Positions 7,449-12,395 of a stretch of DNA of 12,395 nt are shown piece by piece; position 1 is the stretch's first letter; the number at the start of each line of letters is the position of its first letter. Source of the DNA: Oscillospiraceae bacterium (GTDB taxonomy: Bacteria; Bacillota_A; Clostridia; Oscillospirales; Oscillospiraceae); NCBI GenBank assembly GCA_017381835.1, contig JAFOBK010000223.1, positions 1-12,395 on the forward strand. Direction: 5' to 3'. The translations under genes and the position numbers were made by a program. The notes beneath the pieces are model-generated. The model was given only the letters and a program-made list of their open reading frames with translations, did not search any database and had not been told where the DNA came from.

Positions 7449-8438
7449 ATGAGTAAAACAAGCACTGTTAAGGGTCAGCGCCTGACTGCCCAAGGTATTG
7501 TTAAGAGAATTTTCCAGATTCGCGAAATCGTGATTCTGCTGCTGGTGTTGCTGCTGGCAGGCTTCATGGCGCTGAATCATCCCCAGTTCATGTCCATGCC
7601 CAATATGCGCATCATCTGCAACTACATGGCAACGGATATGATCATTGCAGCATTCCTGACGATTTCTCTGATCGCAGGTAACACCGACTTCTCCGTCGGT
7701 TCCAACATGGGCTGCTCCGCATTCGTCTGCGGTCTTCTGCTGAATGCCGGCCTGCCCATCCCCGTATGTATCCTGGCTGCCCTGGTTTGCGGCTGCCTGA
7801 TCGGCGCGTTGAACGCATTTGTTATCACTAAGTTTAAGGTTCTGCCCATGATCGTCACCATGGGTACCTGGATGTCCTTTAAGGGCGTGGGCCTGATGAT
7901 CATCAACTCTTCCACCCTGTCCAACTTCCCCATGGCATTTAAGGCCATCGTGCAGGACGGCAAGATTCTGGGCATCCCCACTCTGATCTTTGTGATGTTC
8001 CTGGCTACCATCATTGCCATGATCTTACTTAAGTATGTGACCTTCTTCCACCAGGCTTACTTCATCGGCTCCAATAAGGAGTCTGCTAAGCTGGCTGGTA
8101 TCAATGTCAATAAGTTCGTCTACGTGATGTACATTCTGATCGGTCTGGCAGCAGCTGTGGCCGGTGTTCTGTCCATCTCCCGTTACGGCTCCGCTCCCGC
8201 TTCCCTGGGTCAGGGCGTGGAATTCCGTATCATTTCCGCACTGCTGATCGGCGGTGTCTCCCTGAACGGCGGCGAAGGCTCTGTTCTGGGTACCTTCCTG
8301 GGTGTTCTGCTGATGGCTCTGATCGCAAACGCACTGACTCTGTTTGCTATCGATACCAACTTGCAGAATGTTCTGATTGGTGCTATTATGGTTATATCCG
8401 TTGCAGTTGATGAGGCAAATCGCCGTCGTCAGAAGTAA
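7449..8438 (+). CDS. sugar ABC transporter permease (RbsC type)
   Basis: This 329-residue membrane protein of the BPD_transp_2 family has about 8-10 hydrophobic segments, beginning at residues 27-43. The conserved cytoplasmic coupling region GSNKESAKLAGINV (207-220) and the family segment IGGVSLNGGEGSVLGTFLG (267-285) are both recognisable. A single permease gene is present, so the channel is presumably a homodimer, as with ribose and xylose importers. ATG 7449 is preceded by AAGGAG at 7431-7436, at slightly long spacing. It works with the upstream ATPase and lipoprotein; all three form a complete importer. Confidence 0.93.
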   Translation: MSKTSTVKGQRLTAQGIVKRIFQIREIVILLLVLLLAGFMALNHPQFMSMPNMRIICNYMATDMIIAAFLTISLIAGNTDFSVGSNMGCSAFVCGLLLNAGLPIPVCILAALVCGCLIGALNAFVITKFKVLPMIVTMGTWMSFKGVGLMIINSSTLSNFPMAFKAIVQDGKILGIPTLIFVMFLATIIAMILLKYVTFFHQAYFIGSNKESAKLAGINVNKFVYVMYILIGLAAAVAGVLSISRYGSAPASLGQGVEFRIISALLIGGVSLNGGEGSVLGTFLGVLLMALIANALTLFAIDTNLQNVLIGAIMVISVAVDEANRRRQK

Positions 8439-8460
8439 TAAATATTAAGGAGAATGAATT

Positions 8461-9429
8461 ATGGGTCTGTATGATGAATTCCGCTTCCATCCCGCTCCCT
8501 GGCTGCCCCACAGCGATCTGCCTCTGGAAGAGCTGGAGCGTATCCGCAATATTAAGCGCGAGGACATGGAGTACACCAATGAGAACGGCTACTCCGTAAA
8601 GGTTGTTATCGATCCCACTTTGCATATGGTTCAGGATATGTTCTACCGCATCCTGATGTCCGATATCAACGATACTCCCTTCTCCATGATCTGCCCCAAC
8701 CAGTGGCCCGGCGCATACAGCGCAGTTGCCAACATGATCAATAAGTTCAACGTTAACTGCCGCAATGTCCACGCTTTCGCAATGGACGAGTGGGCAGACG
8801 AGGACGGCAATGTTGCTCCTCTGACCTACGGCGCAGGTCTGGGCTATTCCTTCATGAACCATTTCTACTACCGCATCCGTGAGGATCTGCGTCCTCCCGT
8901 GGATCATTGGCATACCCACAACAATGACAACAAGGGTACCGATGTCTACTCCAAGATGATCGAAGACATCACCGGCGGTGGCGTTGATGTGGTCTACACC
9001 GCAACCGGCTGGCCCGGCCACACCGCATTTATCGATCCCAGAACCGAGGAATTCAAGGCTGACTCTCTGGAAGAGTTCTGCAAGCTGGGTTCCCGTATCG
9101 TCACCACCACGCCTCTGACCGTCTGTGAGAACTCTCTGTTCAGTCCCATGGGCGCATCCGGCGACGTTTGGGCAGTTCCCTTCAAGGCTGCTACCATTGG
9201 CCCCAGAGATATCGTCAGCGCCAAGGAGCGTGTAGAGCTGCATAATTTCGTCAATGCTGACGGCAGCTCCTGGCAGCGTATGGTCTCCCGTCTGGAGCTG
9301 TACGGCCCCATCACCCAGGACTTCCCCGCAACCATCCTGCGTCTGGGCAAGGGTACCTGCTATGTGTCCGAAGCCATTGCAGCACCTTTTGCTAGCTGGC
9401 ATTGCGGTATTGAGGACAGATATCTGTAA
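8461..9429 (+). CDS. divergent NagB-fold protein (glucosamine-6-phosphate deaminase/isomerase superfamily)
   Basis: The 322-residue protein can be aligned by eye with E. coli NagB: FAMDEW (106-111) matches FNMDEY, GYSFMNHFYY (128-137) matches YYSFMHRNFF, GWPGHTAFIDP (183-193) matches GNDGHIAFNEP, and AATIGPRDIVSA (243-254) matches the ALTVGVGTLLDA strand. It is longer than NagB (about 266 residues) through an extended N-terminus. Asp109 (NagB Asp72) and His187 (His143) are kept. NagB Asp141 is replaced by Pro185 and Glu148 by Asp192. The phosphate-binding elements also differ: the GLPTGGTP loop reads ICPNQWPG (77-84), Arg172 aligns with Leu226, and Lys208 with Trp271. It probably acts on a different, possibly unphosphorylated, substrate. 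The ribosome site is AAGGAG at 8447-8452. Position between the transporter and the deacetylase supports a catabolic role. Confidence 0.82.
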   Translation: MGLYDEFRFHPAPWLPHSDLPLEELERIRNIKREDMEYTNENGYSVKVVIDPTLHMVQDMFYRILMSDINDTPFSMICPNQWPGAYSAVANMINKFNVNCRNVHAFAMDEWADEDGNVAPLTYGAGLGYSFMNHFYYRIREDLRPPVDHWHTHNNDNKGTDVYSKMIEDITGGGVDVVYTATGWPGHTAFIDPRTEEFKADSLEEFCKLGSRIVTTTPLTVCENSLFSPMGASGDVWAVPFKAATIGPRDIVSAKERVELHNFVNADGSSWQRMVSRLELYGPITQDFPATILRLGKGTCYVSEAIAAPFASWHCGIEDRYL

Positions 9430-9442
9430 GACACTTTTGCAC

Positions 9443-9478
9443 TGCCGCCCTGTAAGAAGTCCTTACAGGGCGGCATTT
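9443..9478 (+). terminator. strong hairpin between the NagB-like and GNAT genes
   Basis: Perfect 14-bp arms TGCCGCCCTGTAAG (9443-9456) and CTTACAGGGCGGCA (9462-9475) flank a 5-nt loop AAGTC. Only TTT follows, so termination should be weak. It may act as a partial terminator or as an RNA-stabilising element protecting the upstream message. Confidence 0.6.
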
Positions 9479-9500
9479 GCCTAAGAAAAGGAGACCTCCT

Positions 9501-9959
9501 ATGGAGATCAAGGAAGTAAAGGAAAACAAGAAGCAATATATGGATCTGCTGTTTTTGGCAGATGAGCAGGAGGACATGATCGACCGGTACTTGGATGACG
9601 GTCAGATGTTTGTGCTGCTGGATCCCATGGCCGTTGCCGAATGCGTGGTCTGTGACCTGGGTGAGGGCGTGTTTGAAATCAAGAACATCGCTACTGCTCC
9701 GGAAGCACAGGGTAAGGGCTATGGCAGAAAACTGATCGAATTTGTGTTAGACTATTATAAGGATCGCTGCAGGGAAATGCTGGTAGGTACCGGCGATAGT
9801 CCCTTAACCGTTCCTTTTTATAAAAAATGCGGCTTTGCTGAGCATCATCGGGTGAAAAACTTCTTTACAGACAATTATGACCACCCGATTTTTGAGGCAG
9901 GTGTACAGCTGGTGGATATGGTTTATTTATCCCGGAAAATTGGGGAGGAAAACGCATGA
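9501..9959 (+). CDS. GNAT family N-acetyltransferase
   Basis: The 152-residue protein has the GCN5-related acetyltransferase core. The beta4 strand EIKNIATAPEAQ leads into the acetyl-CoA pyrophosphate loop QGKGYGRKLI (about 72-81), with LTVPFYKKCGF (about 104-114) as the C-terminal GNAT motif. It would transfer an acetyl group from acetyl-CoA to an amine, but the acceptor is not evident. ATG 9501 is chosen over an upstream TTG because AAGGAG (9488-9493) precedes it by 7 nt. The last codons overlap the NagA-type gene by 4 bp (ATGA at 9956-9959), implying translational coupling. An acetyltransferase coupled to a deacetylase is notable: it may act on the deacetylated sugar, on a protein, or in detoxification. 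Confidence 0.88.
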   Translation: MEIKEVKENKKQYMDLLFLADEQEDMIDRYLDDGQMFVLLDPMAVAECVVCDLGEGVFEIKNIATAPEAQGKGYGRKLIEFVLDYYKDRCREMLVGTGDSPLTVPFYKKCGFAEHHRVKNFFTDNYDHPIFEAGVQLVDMVYLSRKIGEENA

Positions 9960-11128
9960 AGGCAATTATCAATACTAAATTGATTTTGGAAGACAGCATC
10001 ATTTTTGACGGTGCGATCACCTTTGAAGATGGTGTGATTGTGCAGATGGGTAAGGCTGCGGAGGTGGAGATTCCCGAAGGTGCTGAGATTATCGATGCCG
10101 GTGGTAAATACACCGCACCCGGCCTGATCGACATCCACAACCACGGCGGATGTGACTTCCTGTTCTATGAAGACCCCAAGCACTGCTGTGAGTTTTTCCT
10201 GACCCACGGCGAGACTACGGTACTGCCTACCTTCTACAGCAGTTTGACGGCGGAAAAAATGATTGAGGGCTATCGGAAGATCAAAGCGCTGGAGGAGACA
10301 TCCATCGGCAGTATGATCGGCGGCCTTTATATGGAAGGCCCTTATATGGCTGCCTTTGGCAGTAATCAGAAGTATATTCTTTGGGGCGGCGATATCGACC
10401 CGGCAGAATACACCCCTGTGCTGGAAGAACTGGCAGGTTATGCGAAAATTTGGGCCATCGATCCTGCAAGACCCGGCATCGAAGGCTTTATGGCCGATGT
10501 AAAAAAAGCAGATCCCAATGCCATTTTCACCCTGGGTCACTCCAGGGCGACCGCTGCCCAGTGCCGCAAGGTGAAAAAGTACGGTGTGAAGCTGCAGACC
10601 CATCACAATGACTCCGGTAAGGCGCCTGGTCGTGCCCAGGGCACCATGGGCGCAGGCTGCGATGAATTCGCACTTTACGATCCCGATCTTTACGCAGAGC
10701 TGATCTGCGATGAAAACGGCATCCATGTGGATCCTGAACTGATCAGAATGGTGGTGCGCACCAAGGGTGTGGAGCGGATCATTCTGATCACCGACCATAT
10801 GGCAGACAAGGATCATTTCACCAACAATGAAGAAGAGGGCATCCTCTATGGCCCGGACCTTAACTATGACTATGAGGGTCATTTGGCGGGAAGCCATCTG
10901 ACCCTGGAAAATGCCTGCCGGAATCTGATGGCCCACAGCGGCTACGGCTTGTGCCATGCCATCCGGATGGCCACCCTGAATCCCGCAAGACTTTTGGGTA
11001 TCGAAGATCAAGTGGGCAGCCTGGAGCCGGGCAAGAAGGCAAATCTTATCATTATCGACGATATGATCCATGTGGACGCTGTGTTCCTGGATGGCAGATT
11101 GGTTGCCAAAGACGGAAAACTTTGCTGA
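9956..11128 (+). CDS. nagA: N-acetylglucosamine-6-phosphate deacetylase-like amidohydrolase (NagA family)
   Basis: This is a 390-residue metal-dependent amidohydrolase of the NagA family, which removes the acetyl group from N-acetylated amino sugar phosphates. Visible motifs are PGLIDIHNHGG (His61, His63), GLYMEGPY (Glu127), TLGHSRAT (His195), QTHHND (His216), NGIHVDP (His257, equal to the phosphate-contacting His251 of E. coli NagA) and LITDHM (catalytic Asp280). GSHLTLENACRNLMAH and the C-terminal LNPARLLGI-GSLEPGKKANL segments are also typical. The residue before MEGP is Tyr125, where most relatives have His. N and D replace the usual FNAM after His217, so substrate preference may be shifted. 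GGGGAGG at 9942-9948 lies inside the GNAT gene end and serves this start. The next gene begins 12 bp later. The family call is firm; the exact substrate is not. Confidence 0.87.
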   Translation: MKAIINTKLILEDSIIFDGAITFEDGVIVQMGKAAEVEIPEGAEIIDAGGKYTAPGLIDIHNHGGCDFLFYEDPKHCCEFFLTHGETTVLPTFYSSLTAEKMIEGYRKIKALEETSIGSMIGGLYMEGPYMAAFGSNQKYILWGGDIDPAEYTPVLEELAGYAKIWAIDPARPGIEGFMADVKKADPNAIFTLGHSRATAAQCRKVKKYGVKLQTHHNDSGKAPGRAQGTMGAGCDEFALYDPDLYAELICDENGIHVDPELIRMVVRTKGVERIILITDHMADKDHFTNNEEEGILYGPDLNYDYEGHLAGSHLTLENACRNLMAHSGYGLCHAIRMATLNPARLLGIEDQVGSLEPGKKANLIIIDDMIHVDAVFLDGRLVAKDGKLC

Positions 11129-11140
11129 GGGTGATTCACT

Positions 11141-12223
11141 ATGAAATTTTTACATCCGATTGACGGAGATGTTTTGTTTTCTGTGGCAGATGGCTTTGCC
11201 GATGAGGCTGGTTTACATACAAAAATTACCCTGGAAGCGCCTGCCGGAAGTAAGATCCTGGTGAATGGCCAGCTTGCCGGGGAAGAGGATGGAAAGTATC
11301 AAGCGGAGGTTCTGCTGGATGCCTACCGCAATACAGTGGAAGCGGAAAATCCGGAAACCGGTGAAATGATCTCTATGGTGATCTACTGGTTTAAGGACGG
11401 TTATCGGACTTACCGCTTTGCTGTGGACGATGTGATTTGGTGCTTTGAGAATATCTGGAAAAACCAGGATACGTACACCTCTATTTTTGACGATCCCTTC
11501 CTGGCGCTGTATCGGGATCTGCATGAGCAGTACGGCACACCGGTGCATATGCATATTTACTATGAGAATGATGACGGCAGCTTTAACCTGAGCATGTTCC
11601 CGGATAAATACAAGAAAGAATTCCAGGCAAACGGCAACTGGCTGAAGTTTACATTCCACTCTCTGAAGGATAAGCCGGACAGCCCCTATAAGTACGCCAC
11701 CTATGAGCAGGTCATGCAGGACGGAAAACTGGTAGAGAAGGAAATCCTTCGTTTTGCAGGCAAAGAGGTCATGTCCAATATCACCTCCCAGCACTGGGCT
11801 GACTCCAACCGGAAAGCCACCAGAGCATTCCGAAATCTGGGCTTCCGCTGTATCGACGGCTATTTCCAGTTTGACGAAAACGGTGAGACCTATGTCTCCT
11901 ACTATTTAAATAAGGAGCAGACCGCCCATGCGGCTACCCGGGATTTCTGGGTGGACAACACAGAGGATATCATTTTCGTAAAGGACGATATCGTCATCAA
12001 CGAAGTAGAGCTGAAGGACATTGACAGCTATATGCAGGCGCTGACCGATGGGGAAAATCACTGCTTCCACTATCTGCTGATCCATGAGCAGTACTTCTAT
12101 CCCCACTATTTTAATTATGAGCCGGACTACCGGGAACGGGTCTTCGCGGCAGTAGATTTCTGCCACCGAAACGGCTATCGACCCGCAACGCTCACATCCG
12201 TTGCCTTAGAGCCGAGATTCTAA
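11141..12223 (+). CDS. polysaccharide deacetylase-like (NodB-fold) protein, function unknown
   Basis: The 360-residue protein has two parts. Residues 1-85 look like an all-beta lead-in. From about residue 90 a NodB-like catalytic barrel begins: FAVDDV (93-98, candidate metal Asp96/Asp97), SIFDDPFLALYRDLHEQYG (114-132), WLKFTFHS (167-174, His173) and LLIHEQYF (312-319, His315). These positions resemble motifs 1, 2 and 5 of polysaccharide deacetylases, but the second metal His of the HxxxH motif is not clear. It has no signal peptide, so it should be cytoplasmic, unlike most cell-wall deacetylases. It might deacetylate or hydrolyse a small imported saccharide. Start ATG 11141 has GAGGGTG just upstream, and only 12 bp separate it from the deacetylase gene, so it is the last member of the operon. 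The fold assignment is by motif resemblance only. Confidence 0.75.
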   Translation: MKFLHPIDGDVLFSVADGFADEAGLHTKITLEAPAGSKILVNGQLAGEEDGKYQAEVLLDAYRNTVEAENPETGEMISMVIYWFKDGYRTYRFAVDDVIWCFENIWKNQDTYTSIFDDPFLALYRDLHEQYGTPVHMHIYYENDDGSFNLSMFPDKYKKEFQANGNWLKFTFHSLKDKPDSPYKYATYEQVMQDGKLVEKEILRFAGKEVMSNITSQHWADSNRKATRAFRNLGFRCIDGYFQFDENGETYVSYYLNKEQTAHAATRDFWVDNTEDIIFVKDDIVINEVELKDIDSYMQALTDGENHCFHYLLIHEQYFYPHYFNYEPDYRERVFAAVDFCHRNGYRPATLTSVALEPRF

Positions 12224-12272
12224 ACGAAAATCCGCCCTTCCAAAAAGGCGGTCCCGCTTAGGGATTTATACG

Positions 12273-12379
12273 CTCCAAATCGGATCTTTTTCCGCAATAC
12301 TACGTCAAAAAACCACGGCAGGCGTCAGCCTTGCCGTGGCTTTTTATCTTGTCTTGCAGAAAAATCTCTCGATTTGGAG
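12273..12379. repeat. 10-bp inverted repeat bracketing the operon terminator
   Basis: CTCCAAATCG (12273-12282) and CGATTTGGAG (12370-12379) are exact reverse complements, about 87 bp apart, with the terminator between them. They could be the ends of a small repeat element or chance. No coding frame in this end region convinces me. Confidence 0.35.
12313..12345 (+). terminator. intrinsic terminator at the end of the sugar operon
   Basis: CCACGGCA (12313-12320) pairs with TGCCGTGG (12332-12339). GGC/GCC extends the stem past a one-base bulge, the loop is GTCA, and CTTTTT follows. An A run (12307-12312) on the left may allow it to work on the minus strand as well. Confidence 0.85.
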
Positions 12380-12395
12380 TGCTTCGCAGTTTTGA

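Noticed and set aside
9923..11071. 382-codon minus-strand frame opposite the NagA-type gene
   Set aside because: The plus strand carries all NagA motifs; the minus-strand translation shows none.
12232..12252. GC-rich inverted repeat CCGCC...GGCGG as a terminator
   Set aside because: The stem is only 5 bp with a 10-nt loop and no T run follows. The terminator at 12313-12345 is far stronger.
1..12395. CRISPR array, tRNA or rRNA genes
   Set aside because: I saw no regularly spaced direct repeats, and no cloverleaf or rRNA-like conserved stretches in the intergenic regions.

Overview
The window looks like chromosomal DNA from a Gram-positive member of the Clostridia, perhaps an Oscillospirales-type gut commensal. 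This is inferred from the strong AGGAGG-type ribosome binding sites, a lipoprotein solute-binding protein, FCD-type GntR regulation, moderate G+C and heavy use of CTG/GCT/GCA codons in the highly expressed gene. The species cannot be fixed from sequence alone.

Layout. Positions 1-320 hold the edge of an unrelated region: a possible remnant of a recombinase C-terminus, hairpins and a clear terminator. A stand-alone MFS exporter gene (394-1647, +) follows with its own near-consensus promoter. It converges, across a bidirectional terminator, on a large beta-propeller gene (1679-3655, -). A roughly 380 bp divergent intergenic region separates the propeller gene from a GntR/FCD regulator (4034-4729, +). 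The regulator is followed by a seven-gene + strand operon-like array: solute-binding lipoprotein, two-domain sugar ABC ATPase, RbsC-type permease, a divergent NagB-fold protein, a GNAT acetyltransferase, a NagA-type deacetylase and a polysaccharide-deacetylase-like protein (4826-12223). A terminator closes the array at 12313-12345.

How the genes may work together. The transporter is of the CUT2 (monosaccharide) type. NagA- and NagB-fold enzymes follow it, which points to uptake and breakdown of an (N-acetyl) amino sugar or related compound. The cluster is not a textbook nag locus: there is no sugar kinase or PTS in the window. The NagB-fold protein appears to have lost the phosphate-binding residues and one catalytic Asp of glucosamine-6-phosphate deaminase. 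A GNAT gene overlaps the deacetylase gene by 4 bp. Two further proteins, the propeller and the NodB-like protein, have no assigned substrate. A 19-nt identical motif precedes both the propeller gene and the ABC operon in the same relative orientation, and its 11-nt core recurs (10 of 11 bases) upstream of the regulator gene. This suggests one regulon controlled by the GntR protein. The best candidate for something undescribed is this non-canonical amino-sugar or sugar-derivative pathway.
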